DNA of 64,000 nucleotides, taken from positions 42,567-106,566 of the forward strand of contig NW_006281102.1 in the NCBI RefSeq assembly GCF_000203795.2, given 5' to 3'. The first letter of the stretch is position 1. Every line of letters begins with the position of its first letter. Source of the DNA: Batrachochytrium dendrobatidis JAM81. Its lineage: Eukaryota > Chytridiomycota > Chytridiomycetes > Rhizophydiales. The notes below the pieces were generated by a model. The model had not been told where the DNA came from. It saw only the letters and a program-made list of their open reading frames with translations, and searched no databases. Shown here piece by piece: positions 10,699 through 21,400 of this stretch. Made by a program: the position numbers and the translations under genes.

Positions 10699-13318
10699 TT
10701 ATAATTCAGTTGGAAATATTTGAAACCCAATTCTGAATCCATTGTCATTAAACAATTTCATTCCTGTCTTGGTTAATGAATATGTGTTCATCTGATTATT
10801 CTTGACTCTGAATCCATTCTTAACAAATTCCTGAGTATAATTACCTTTTAAAGCATCCACATACTTTTGTTTTGTGATTTCATTTTGTTTCTTGTTAATT
10901 CCCTTTTAAACTGAATTTGTTTTCATCACAATAGTACATTTTACTGGCCAAGGATATAATGCAGGTTCCTTCATATTCCAACTTGAACAGACCCGGTGTT
11001 CTGCTGTCATACACCTTATTCTCAATGGTATCGTCTCTTTCCAACCACAGATGCCGATTCTTTTTAAATTCATCTTTTAAGCTTGGTTTTATGACTTCTA
11101 ACGATTCATCAGATATAGCAATGTAAGCTAAATCAGTGTCCATCATACAGTACTGATAATCACTTTTGTCAATGGAATAATCAATAGAGTCGTAGTAAAA
11201 TTGAAGCATTCGTAGTTTCGCTAATTGATACACTTGAAATCTAATATGAATAGGTAAACTTTGTTTGAACGACATCTTTTTGAAACGAAACTCGCATCCT
11301 TTGTTCATGTCTTGATGTTCAATGTAATTATTCCTTCTGATGTTTTTGATGTAGTTATCTCCAGTAACAATCTTGACTGTCTCGTGTTTCAAGAAATCTG
11401 TGATGCATTTACCATAAGATGAATTTCCCATCAACTTCATCATTTCTCCACGTAATTTATAACCAGGACTTGTATCTCGGACTCTTCACTCATTTGATAC
11501 TTGCTCAGAAAACGACTTGAAATGTACTTTAAGTTCATATCTTACAGCAAAAGCAATATTTGAAACAACCAATCCATGCTCAAAATACCTTTTCAGCAGT
11601 TTAGTAGCAAACATCATCGTCTCACCAAACATACTTTCAACTAATCTGTTACTTTTGTGATCTGGTTTGACATGTGCCTGTGTGTCAGAGCTTAAATCAT
11701 TGCATGTAATTTCAACATTCTTGAAAATAGGAGGCATTCCAGCAAAGCATTCCTTTAAATGTTCAGGAACAGCAATATCACATTCTATCATTCCAAAGAA
11801 CGTGTTATCCAAGACATCTTTCAGAATATCGGGATAAACTTGAACTACTTGGTGCTCACCACACGGCATATCTTGACTTATCACCCACAGATATAAAGCA
11901 TTGGTATCATATTCAAGTATTCCCTGACAAAGCTTTCCTTTTCTAATTCTGGTTGTCTTTTTCTTGATAATGATGAAATACGATACTTGGACCACCAACC
12001 AGATCATCTCTGTATTTGTGGTACAATTCTTCATTCCCTTTGAATAACTGAAACTCGCAGTCTTTGCTTTTTGTGTGCCAGAGATATTTCAGAGTGAGTC
12101 TAGGAACAAAGATGCTGTTTTTGTGGATATCAAGATTCAACGACTGAAAGAAATTACCCAGCTTCTTTGTCGCTTCTACGCTTGGCTTCACATCCAAATT
12201 GTTGTAGTCGTTCAGCAAATCGTACAGGTTGGTGTGAGTGAATACCATTTCATTATAATCGTTTGATGAAACTGATTCTCCCTTTAGATTGTTGTAAAAC
12301 CACTTTTTAGATGGAATATGTGAGTGTTTTAAGAACTTGAATGACATTATTGGAATATTGTGTCAACTCTGGGTGTTCATCAATGTATTTCGATAAATTC
12401 CGAGTTATTTTATGTGGAAATATTCCCATTTGTGATTGTGTCAAACATTTTCAAGAACTTGTCAAATAAAGTATTTGGTGGTTGAAAAGCAAGAATGTCT
12501 TTAAAAGCAAACGATCCATTTGATATCATTCGGTATTTGTTACTTTAATAATGTCATTCACTTGTCCGTTTTCAGCTGAATGAAACTCACAACTCCAAAT
12601 TGATCTTGTGGTATATCCCATTGTTTGAGAGCTGATTCCTTGTTTGCTGTTTTTTCATACAATATGTTCATCGTATCTCCAGCTAAAGGATTGATATCTT
12701 CTGATTTGTGACACTTTCTACATCAGTGGAAAAAGCATCCCAGAAAGTCATATATTGTGTTTGATTCTTCATCGTAGCCATCAACATTGTATCGTTCAAT
12801 CTTTTCGCATTGTTCAATATTACGATCTAATTCTCCTTCAATTGAATTAATCCAAGGCTTTTCGCATTTGGATACATTTGCATGTTTTTTAGAGTGTTTC
12901 AAGACTTGTGGAGGGTATTTCTTGATGATGTTAATGTCATATGATGAGCTATTGAAGCCATAAATAGGAAGAACATCAAAACATTCTAGTAATTGTAATC
13001 TTAATCGTTTCTGAACCTTTGCATCGTCCAAATTGGCCATCATTACAAAGAACCGAGAATACTTTGAATACAACAATTGCAGATATTTGTGTCGTATTTG
13101 ATCCATTTTTGTCATCACTATATCCAAAGCTTCTTCAGTTGTACCTTCAACTGGGATGAATTGAGCCTTGTTTTCTTCACTTCCAATGAAACTTGTGCTC
13201 AAAAGTTTGTGTGTTTCAATGAATGAGCTTCAAGTTGGTCGTAGATTTGACTGATTTCAACCAAGTTTCAAAATCAAAGTAGATGAAATATGGATAAAAT
13301 CTCATTTCTTTTGGTATA
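10699..13318 (-). pseudogene. Protein-primed family-B DNA polymerase (Polinton), heavily broken
   Basis: Fragments in order from the 5' side are: exonuclease motif YFDFET (about 13,270); GFNSSSYDINI, the second exonuclease motif (12,723-13,202); SFAFKDILAF...DKFLK (about 12,430-12,540); the palm entry KKWFYNNLKG...YNNLDVKPSVEA and GGPSIVF (11,943-12,347); motif A EYDTNALYLW (11,486-12,034); motif B KLMGNSSYGK and motif C MDTDLAY (10,895-11,443); and a C-terminal piece in yet another frame ending at 10,699. At least five frame changes or stops are needed to connect them. Motif C has Leu where this family normally has Ser after DTD. This polymerase would have replicated the transposon by protein priming. 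Confidence 0.8.
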
Positions 13319-15157
13319 TTAATTACATTCAATTCGTTTCAATTCCAAGGAAAGCGGTTGTATCTTGGATTCCGGAAGTTCAACAAAAATACAACCATTA
13401 TCTTCGCCATAACATTCTTTCAAAAAAGTAGTCTTGCCGCATCGATATCTACCAGACAAAGAAATCGTATCGTGTTGCGTCTTTTCAATTATTTCCTTTT
13501 CAATCGTTCGTTCGACTACAAGCAAATTATGCTTAGTTTTGACAGCGGGTTCAGGTACCTTGCTAAATAAATAATCCAAATCGTAGACACCGAGAACATT
13601 AAAGTCTTGCCAGGTTACCAACAACTTTTCTTTTGTTGCTTCATCTATTTGAGCAGCCACGAGAATCAATGAACACTTATCCAAAAGGTCATTTTCCTTC
13701 ATAGAAATAACTTTGCACAACCCAGAGAACTTTTGCACGGAATCAGTATTCAAGAGAGCATCACTGCTGGTTTTGATGTTAAAAACAACCCAATGCCGCT
13801 TCCAAGTTTTGTCAATATCACCCGAAGAAGGTGTCCTTTCACGAAGAAGTATATCGGCATCAGTTCCATCGTAAAAATATTCATATAATTCATAGCGATT
13901 ACTCGGGAGGTTAAGAATATCTCCAAGTTTACGAAAAAGAGCCTCTCCTACAAAGCTACAAATAATATTTTCCATTGCGTACCCCCGGCATCGAGCCCAA
14001 GATTTTTCAACAATGTTAGGTCCTTCGTTGTAGTCAGTCCAACAAATTCGAAATTTTTTAGAGTCTGAGAAATACGGAATCTCTTTCAAGAGTCCTCGTC
14101 TCACCAGTTGAGAAACATCTTTTTGAAGATCTTGCTGAATAGCCATCTTGCTGACACCAGTTGTTGGAATCGCGTTGAGTAAATCAGCACTGATGCCTCT
14201 TTCCCGAAGAGCTGTTCTGGCTTCATCGATACACTTATGTAGTAAATCCTGTGGAAATTTCTCGCCAAGAGCAATTTTGGATCTGGTATCGTCATCCAAT
14301 TGAGCAAGCATGTCTTTTGCAAAGAGTTGGTAAAGATACGGATCGCCACCAAAGACAGTCCAAAAGTTCAGAACACAGATGGAGCTTATTTTGTCAATTT
14401 GGAATATAGCTCGTATCAGTTGTTTAACTTCCGGAGGTCTTAGATCCGATAAGTTGACCCCTGCCATTCTTGCTGAAGCGCTGCCTCCGTAATCAATTGC
14501 GTTTTTTCCATGAGGAGGAGTTCCCGTTATTATAAAGTGAGGTCGTTTAGCACCTTCCTTGACAATGAATTCAATGAGTCCAAGGTGTCTTTGTGATTCA
14601 TCAAATACCACACGCTTAATCCCCTTTTTAAGAAGCGCTCCCATTATCTGACGAAAAAAATCAGAGTTCACATCATAATCACGATGAGGAAGATTATCAA
14701 AGTTCAATTGTACGCCCAACGTATCGGCAAGGTATTTACAATAACCAAACCGGACATATTGAACATTTAGATAAGCAAGAGGATTGCGAGAAAGCTTAAA
14801 TGGCAGCATCGAATTTTGTGCTTTACCGTCTACTGTAAGACGATTAACAAGACTTTGACCAGAATCATTTTTTGATTTGATGACAAGTGAATGGTCGTAG
14901 GAACCAACTGGATGCTGAATGGAGGTCAACAGAGTATTCCCGGGAATGGCTGGACCATTCACCACATAATGGATGGTGAGCTTGTCAGGATCTATAGCAC
15001 CAAGTTTCGATGAAAGTGTTTGTTTGATTGCTACAACCAGGTCACCAACACTATCAAGGGGGAAAGGCCGCAAAGCAGTCCTTTCATTATTGATATAAAT
15101 ATCAATCCTGACTGGCTGATTGTCAAGATATTGAATGTAGAAATGTTTATTTTCCAT
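13319..15157 (-). CDS. Crinkler (CRN) protein with ATPase and nuclease-like parts, 3' truncated
   Basis: Encodes 612 residues from the ATG at 15157, which starts the MENKHFYIQYL header; the upstream in-frame leader to 15223 is not conserved in paralogues. The header (1-95) ends SYDHSLVIKSK. A region follows with a Walker B-like VVFDESQ (about 182-188), a strand ending FIITGTPP, a GGDPYLYQLF motif and a winged-helix-like segment, resembling the predicted AAA+ ATPases of COG1672 type. A nuclease-like segment (YDGTDADILL...WVVFNIKTS) comes next. Oddly, no Walker A precedes Walker B. Instead a perfect P-loop, GRYRCGKTTF, sits near residue 570, and the protein stops about 40 residues later at the Polinton junction. 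This looks like a tandem or rearranged ATPase with both halves incomplete. Confidence 0.75.
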   Translation of the reverse strand: MENKHFYIQYLDNQPVRIDIYINNERTALRPFPLDSVGDLVVAIKQTLSSKLGAIDPDKLTIHYVVNGPAIPGNTLLTSIQHPVGSYDHSLVIKSKNDSGQSLVNRLTVDGKAQNSMLPFKLSRNPLAYLNVQYVRFGYCKYLADTLGVQLNFDNLPHRDYDVNSDFFRQIMGALLKKGIKRVVFDESQRHLGLIEFIVKEGAKRPHFIITGTPPHGKNAIDYGGSASARMAGVNLSDLRPPEVKQLIRAIFQIDKISSICVLNFWTVFGGDPYLYQLFAKDMLAQLDDDTRSKIALGEKFPQDLLHKCIDEARTALRERGISADLLNAIPTTGVSKMAIQQDLQKDVSQLVRRGLLKEIPYFSDSKKFRICWTDYNEGPNIVEKSWARCRGYAMENIICSFVGEALFRKLGDILNLPSNRYELYEYFYDGTDADILLRERTPSSGDIDKTWKRHWVVFNIKTSSDALLNTDSVQKFSGLCKVISMKENDLLDKCSLILVAAQIDEATKEKLLVTWQDFNVLGVYDLDYLFSKVPEPAVKTKHNLLVVERTIEKEIIEKTQHDTISLSGRYRCGKTTFLKECYGEDNGCIFVELPESKIQPLSLELKRIECN

Positions 15158-15375
15158 TGTAATTGTGAAAGAAAATAAAATAAAAAAAGAACAAATAAAA
15201 CGTGAATTTGTCTCATTCAACACTCGATATTGTGTGATGAGACAAATTCACACTTTGAATATTGTTTAGACATTTTTGTGTTTATTTGTATTGTTCAATC
15301 GAGTGTCAATTCAACTCAACAATTGATTACGTCATTCATATAATGACTCGAGTCTTTTATTCAATGTTCAAATCA
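15158..15375 (-). promoter_or_regulatory. CRN promoter block (copy A, proximal part) with inverted repeat
   Basis: A perfect 14-base inverted repeat, GTGAATTTGTCTCA at 15202-15215 and TGAGACAAATTCAC at 15238-15251, lies 45-95 bases upstream of the CRN ATG. Further upstream are the shared string TTTATTTGTATTGTTCAATC, a CRE-like TTACGTCA (15327-15334) and the perfect palindrome GACTCGAGTC (15345-15354). On the coding strand the ATG is preceded by a T/C-rich tract. The same elements recur upstream of three other CRN genes in the window, so this is probably promoter sequence. Confidence 0.65.
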
Positions 15376-16259
15376 AAGTTTCGAGTCAGTTTCATTCATT
15401 ACTGTTTAATACAACAAGTAATGAAGAAATAATTGAAATTAAGTTCATAATCCCATGAAAACTATTGGTATTTTTTACCACTTTGGTTTTCACAAATCAC
15501 AGGGGTTCGCTCGTGGTAACACTGCATACATTCATCAAAAATAAGATGTTCCATTTAAAGCATCAAGTATGGATCTGACACAGATCTCCTGATATTTCAA
15601 ACTAATAAACTCCCACTATAATACCCAAGGTTTTTGACCTGAATTGCTTATGTCCAATAACTTTCTATTTTTGACAACTTTGGACAAAATTTAGTGGTAA
15701 TCATTAGTCAAGAAAACTGGTATCATCCAGTGCCCTATCCATACTACTCATGTCGAAACTCGAACAAAAATCTTGATAAATTTTCTCAATCCGGCTCCGT
15801 CCCTAACTTGCTTGCTACTTGTTTTCTTGAGTTTATTTCCCCCGGATCCCTCCAACTGGTTTGGTCTTTTTTCTGTGCTGGCGCTTTCGGATTTTTGTCA
15901 GATCTGGCTGCTGTTGTTTCCAAATGTTGTTAGGATTAGCAATACTTGCAGCATATCAAACGTATCAACTACAAATGTCCCTAGTTGCCAAAGGAGTCAA
16001 GGACCTAATCCGCCGCGTGACAGTAATGTGTTGGCATGAACGTGGCATTGCCAACTACTTGATAGTTTGTCGCTCCTGTTTTGAAACTGGCATATCATCT
16101 GCTCATTTTGGCAAAAATAAATAGACATTAGTTCAAAGTGTAAATTATTAGGAGCCTTCTGTGCTTAATTCGTACCAAAACGAATTTGAATAATATTAAG
16201 AAATTCAATGTTACAAATGACAATAAAAATAACCAATTAGTTACATGAAACCCAACTTT
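15376..16259. other. Intergenic region with a GC-richer patch, possibly a degraded coding remnant
   Basis: The stretch 15,690-16,130 is less AT-rich than its surroundings and has overlapping plus-strand open frames, one of them rich in hydrophobic residues. One frame ends with a plausible basic segment (KGVKDLIRRVTV), but frames break repeatedly. I could not assign a family. It may be a relic of a mobile element or an old gene. Confidence 0.3.
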
Positions 16260-17960
16260 TTATTTAATCTCTGCTTTACCAAAATCAATCAATTTGATAT
16301 CCCCATCATGAGTTAAAAGCACATTTTCTGGTCTCAAGTCCTGATGAACCACGCCAACCGATTTCAAGTCTCGAATAACACGATTCAACTTTTTCTTCAA
16401 TTCACTGTTTGCTCTCCAATCACAATGGTTTCCGGGAATATAGTCCAACGCAATGAAATGTTGCCCATAATATTCGCACTGTCCATAATAACGAGGGATA
16501 TACTTTAGATTGAGTGGGGAAAGCTTTTCGTAAATTGATATTTCGTTCTTCAGCATTTTGAATCCTTCAGGATTGTTATAAGAATCACATTGCTTCACAA
16601 CAATGTTGCTGTCCTTGAGTCGAATGACTTGACCAGTTGCTCCAGATCCAACCACGGTACCGTAATGAAGAGAATCGAGATTAAGGTTATATTTTGTTCC
16701 TTTGCTCTTGTCCAAACTATAATTTGTTTCTTTTCCCTGGCCTGCGGTTGAATAGTTACTGCCTGATTCTGATTGTCCATCCGCATTATGTTCATCAGTA
16801 TCCATTTCATTGCTGGCGTTAAGTTCCACAGGCATATCAGAGTCCTTTGGATTGGGATCTAGCGTTTGTTTTTTATAGTCTCGTAAAGCAAGCTGAACAA
16901 AGTAATATAGTGCTTGAAGAAGACTAGGCGAATGAGAATTATTGAAAATGGGATGGCTGATAAGAAGAGTGCTTCTCTTGGGTCGCCAAAGAAAATATGT
17001 AACATCATAGCATGTTACACATCCATAGACCAGATTGTTCAATGAGAGATATCCATAAACTTGATCAATCACTGTACACACATCCATACGTCCAATGTCC
17101 TCACGGGTTATTTTGCTTTGTTGGTATTGTATATCTTCTTTATACATCTCCAGCAAATCAAATGGGTTTCCGCTTGCAAAATGACGAACCGGCAAATCAT
17201 TTGGAGTCTTGTCTTCAATAAATGACAACACTTTGGAACCAAGAGTGAGAACATTATCTGGAACTCCAATAAACTTGATATAATTTTCTGTTTGAGTTGG
17301 TGTTCCAGAGTTTAAAGGGATAACAGTGGGTTTGGTTTGGAATACGTGCGCCTCTCCTTGGTCTTGAAATATTCTGTTGAAGTTATCCAAATGGTTTCCA
17401 ACAGCCCTGCTGACATCTCTTTCCAGTGTGAATGCAACTCTCCTTGTAACAGGCAAAACAACATCACTCCCAACATGAGTAGCAGGATATTCATATGCTT
17501 TTGCATCTGTTGAAAAGTTTTCCCACCGTCCAACATGCGAAGGTGTTTTAGGATAGTTTCTTTTGATTTCAGTAGTAGATGACTCTGAAAGATTTTTTTC
17601 GATATCTGCCAAAGTGTTTGATAAAAATTTATCGAGTCTTACTGTAAGACGATTGACAAGACTTTGGCCAGAATCACCTTTTGATTTGATTATCAGTGGA
17701 TGGTCGTAAGAACCAAAAGGATTTTGAATAGAGGTCAGGAGCACATCCACAGCAATGGCTGGACCATCCACCACATAATGGAGAGTGAGCTCTTCAACAT
17801 GAATAGCACCAAGGAGGGTAGTGGTGACAGTCTTGTAAGCTGCAATCAGTTTTGAGACATTGTCAAGCGGTCTTTTTCTCTCCAATTCTCCATTGAAGTG
17901 AGTTTCGATTTCCACTGGCTGGTTGTGGAGGTATTGAATGTAGAATACTTTATTTTCCAT
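16260..17960 (-). CDS. Crinkler (CRN) protein kinase
   Basis: Intact single-exon gene of 566 residues with three parts. The header (1-95) starts MENKVFYIQYL and ends SYDHPLIIKSK. A central nuclease-like region carries VYGYLSLNNLVYGCVTCYD (about 301-319), found with fungal effector kinases. The C-terminal kinase domain has the glycine loop GSGATGQV (438-445), the ATP-binding Lys of VVKQ (456), the HQDLRPEN catalytic loop (about 539-546; HQD replaces HRD) and DFG (559-561). The protein ends five residues after DFG, so the activation segment and most of the C-lobe are absent. Bud32- or Kdo-kinase-like enzymes have a similarly small C-lobe. An acidic Ser/Asn-rich linker lies at 380-425. Its likely role is phosphorylation of host proteins after delivery, as for known CRN kinases (inference). 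Confidence 0.85.
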   Translation of the reverse strand: MENKVFYIQYLHNQPVEIETHFNGELERKRPLDNVSKLIAAYKTVTTTLLGAIHVEELTLHYVVDGPAIAVDVLLTSIQNPFGSYDHPLIIKSKGDSGQSLVNRLTVRLDKFLSNTLADIEKNLSESSTTEIKRNYPKTPSHVGRWENFSTDAKAYEYPATHVGSDVVLPVTRRVAFTLERDVSRAVGNHLDNFNRIFQDQGEAHVFQTKPTVIPLNSGTPTQTENYIKFIGVPDNVLTLGSKVLSFIEDKTPNDLPVRHFASGNPFDLLEMYKEDIQYQQSKITREDIGRMDVCTVIDQVYGYLSLNNLVYGCVTCYDVTYFLWRPKRSTLLISHPIFNNSHSPSLLQALYYFVQLALRDYKKQTLDPNPKDSDMPVELNASNEMDTDEHNADGQSESGSNYSTAGQGKETNYSLDKSKGTKYNLNLDSLHYGTVVGSGATGQVIRLKDSNIVVKQCDSYNNPEGFKMLKNEISIYEKLSPLNLKYIPRYYGQCEYYGQHFIALDYIPGNHCDWRANSELKKKLNRVIRDLKSVGVVHQDLRPENVLLTHDGDIKLIDFGKAEIK

Positions 17961-18440
17961 TGTAGTTTGTTAAAATAGAAAGGAATAGAGTAGAAGAAAG
18001 AGCAAAAGGAAATGTAATAGAATAGAGTGGAATGTAATGTAATGAAGAAAAAAAGAAAAAAAAATTGGACTTTAAATCCAAAACTCGATATCATGTGAAC
18101 AATGTGAGACAAATTCACGTTTTGAATATTGTTTAAACATTTGTCATGTGTTTATTTGTATTGCTCAATCAAGTGTCAATTCAACTCAATTGATTACATT
18201 TTAATATTCAATGTTCAGATTGAGTTTGATTGTTGGATTAGTGAATGTGTTACAAAACATTCATTTACATGCTGAATCTGACAAGTGAATAATGATTGTT
18301 CCAATCAACAATTGGATTGAATTGACTGCAATATTGTCATTGATTGCAGTCACTGTTGACCAATACATTGTAATACATTGACAGTTTTGACATCAACATT
18401 GTCATTCATGTCAAGTTGTGTGTAGTTGCTAATATTACAC
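17961..18440 (-). promoter_or_regulatory. CRN promoter block (copy B)
   Basis: This region upstream of the CRN kinase gene has a T/C-rich tract next to the ATG (coding strand), then the right arm of the inverted repeat (TGAGACAAATTCAC at about 18,106). The left arm is replaced by a near-palindrome TTGGACTTTAAATCCAA. The shared TTTATTTGTATTG string and a ~215-base distal block (about 18,225-18,440) follow; the latter is almost identical to blocks at 29,560-29,775 and 40,945-41,165. The TTACGTCA and GACTCGAGTC elements are missing from this copy. Confidence 0.6.
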
Positions 18441-21400
18441 CACAACAATACTGACAACTTTCAAGTCCTGTGATACACCGTTTCAACTATGACCGGATCG
18501 ATGTTGATCACTTGTCAATATACGGGTCAGTTGTATAATCGTACAACTGTTGGTTAACCAATCTTTGACTGTCGATATTTGAATCATGAATATTGTCCAA
18601 CATAATCGTCACTAACATTGTCGTTGTCGTTTGATTGCCTTGTTTTGTGAATAATCATTGCAATGTCATTTGTTCAGTTGTTGTTGGTTTATTGAAACCA
18701 TGTCACAATTCTTGCTATCTTGCACATGATCTTGTAATTGTTGGTGTTGTCTGTAGTAATTCTGTCAATGTATACGAATGCCACTTGTTGCTAATTGGTA
18801 GTTGTTTATGATTAATACACAACCGATCAGGTTTGGTGACCATTCTATGCACATATATTTGACATTATATCGGACTGTTATGTTGTTTGATCCAATAGTA
18901 GTATATGCCAGTCATACTATAATACTACAGGTTTGTTGCAATATCCATACAACCTATATCCAAAACTGCACAAACACTGTCATTCAAGATTGATGAGTAT
19001 GCAATCACAAATGAATCCAACGCATTTTTGCTGTATATAGTTGTATCGGCTGTCGTGTCTGTTGACTTGACTAGATCTGATATTACATGGGCTATTCAAC
19101 AATTGTATTGAATTCCGGTTAGTATCGAGTCATTTGAGTCGTTCAAGTAGTCAAGTTGCTTGGTTTGCAATGTGTTGTGTCCAAGAATCACTTGCAATTA
19201 AACCATCACCAAACCACAAGTTAACAACACCAAATGATATATGACTGGTTTTATTAACAACACATTGCAAACACTCGACGAATTAGCCATGAATCAAGTT
19301 CAATCATCAATCGCCAATATTGTCAAAGTGTGTATTCCTGGTTTAGTTGACGATGATCCGAGTATGCGGTATTTGTCACAGTTTGATTTGGTCCAAACAG
19401 GTTTTGTAATGGTTTCAACAATGTCTGATGAATGGCATGCTACAATCGCAGTATATTGATATTACCGCATGATACAACTGTTTGGTTGACCAAACGACTC
19501 GAATGTTGGTGGATTATTATGCCAATCGACTGTTTTGACCTGATATCACCACACTTGACATGCCAACACATGCGACATATGATGGAGTGTGTAATTGCAG
19601 TTTGATTGATTCAATGTTGTGTTACGACATGTGTTACAACATCAGTCACCATGTGGGTTATAGTTTGTATATCAAACAACACATTGTAGTGATTGATTGT
19701 CGTTCCGATTGATCAAATGTCAATATGTTGTACAACAGTTTGGTACAACCGATTGTCTGTGGATTATTATCACACGAGTCAATGCTGACCTGATTTGGGA
19801 TATTCAGTGTTGTTGGAATATCAACACAACATCAACACCAAACATCAGATCGACACTGCACGTTGATGTTGATGAATGCAACAATGGCTATTGAAACAAT
19901 ACATCATAATGCGTACAAGTCGCAGATTGCAGTTCAGACTCAATGCAAAATACACATTGTTACAGTTTTGTCATGAACAAAGCGATACGCACAATGTGCA
20001 GTTCATGTCTACGACTCGACTGATTGGTAGACAACGACCATTTGCATTGTTGAACAGTAAACTGAACAGTAAATGACCATCAAACGCATGGCTTGGTATC
20101 GACATTCAAGCAATCACCATGATTGTAATATTTGCAAGTTGTCCACAAGTTGTTCACAAACGACCATCAATTGACAATGACATGCATGTGTATGTGCATA
20201 GTTGACTATACAATACACTACATGAACCAATATACATCATGATATAATTGTTATTTATCAAAACATTCTGACACACTAATCAAAGCGATCATCTTGTTTG
20301 ACACACTGTATTCAGTACCATTTGATCAGTGTCATTGAGCAACACACTACGGATTGTATTGCACATCTTCAAACACATAAACAATATCAACAGTAAAGTT
20401 GCATGACAACGACTCATTCAGCACTTTGAGACATGATGTCGTAGTGTAACATTTTAATATAAATGCTTTGGCATTTTGTTTGGTTTTTTGGCAGTTGCAG
20501 GCATTCCGTTTGGTCAATTCCATTGATTATCGACTACACGAGTATGTTGTCAATCTGGTCGATTCATGTATTCAAGACATGTTCCAAACACCTGCGTTGT
20601 TATTTGATCCAGTCGGCAACGCGATCGTGTTCATTCATGGATTGTGAATTAAACTTTGGTCACCACTTGTGTCTTGTTATATTCCAAATGTCATCAGAAT
20701 GTATCGACTTGTGCAATCTGTGTTTCAACGATTCGTGGTTGCTGCTTACATGCGTGCGAGGCAAAAAGTGAGCTACATAAAATACCAGAACAATCCACGG
20801 AAAACAATCACAAACGAGAGCAAGGAACGTTCCGATGTGGATTTCTTTTTGATTATACATCATCCACTACCAATATCAATACTGGTTCCGATATCAACAA
20901 GTTTCAATATATCGGTTGTAAAACGATCATATTGATGCAGTATCGATCATCAAAATGGTGTTTTTTGAAGCCATTACACCATGACATTGACTCGACACAA
21001 CTATTACTGTAACAGAAACCAGTCTCTTGTAATGAATACACAGTTTTATTGAGTATTTCAATGATCAAAATAGCACTCGATTCCATCCATTTTTCGATAT
21101 TCTTACTCTGGTAATCTACAGGAGTACAGCCATTATCATCATATGGACAATACTCATCATCAGATTCTACACCACCAGCCATACACCAAATGAGATATGT
21201 TGTCTTGTGGAACTCTAGTGCATTCCTGTTTGGTAGTCGAGTTGGATTGTTGTGAATGAAATACAATGTCATTTCACTGTTGGATTCGACTGTTTGTCGA
21301 TTGTCAGTCCATCTTTTTTGCCTTGTTCTGCGGATAGCTTTCAAATCTTCAATTGTCTCAATCCACTTCTTGTGCTTGTCACTTGTTGGATCATTGATCA

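Larger units (their letters stand above)
9424..13318 (-). mobile_element. Decayed Polinton/Maverick element (partial)
   Basis: A retroviral-type integrase and a protein-primed family-B DNA polymerase in tandem on the same strand are the defining gene pair of Polinton/Maverick self-synthesising DNA transposons. Both genes are broken by several frameshifts and stops. A small Lys/Tyr-rich frame follows the integrase. I saw no capsid, protease or packaging ATPase gene and no terminal inverted repeats, so only part of an element remains. The right edge at about 13,318 abuts the stop codon of a CRN gene. Confidence 0.8.

Noticed and set aside
19241..19459. 72-residue plus-strand frame starting MTGFINNTLQ
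   Set aside because: Plausible composition but no domain, splice partner or duplicate; not enough support for a gene.
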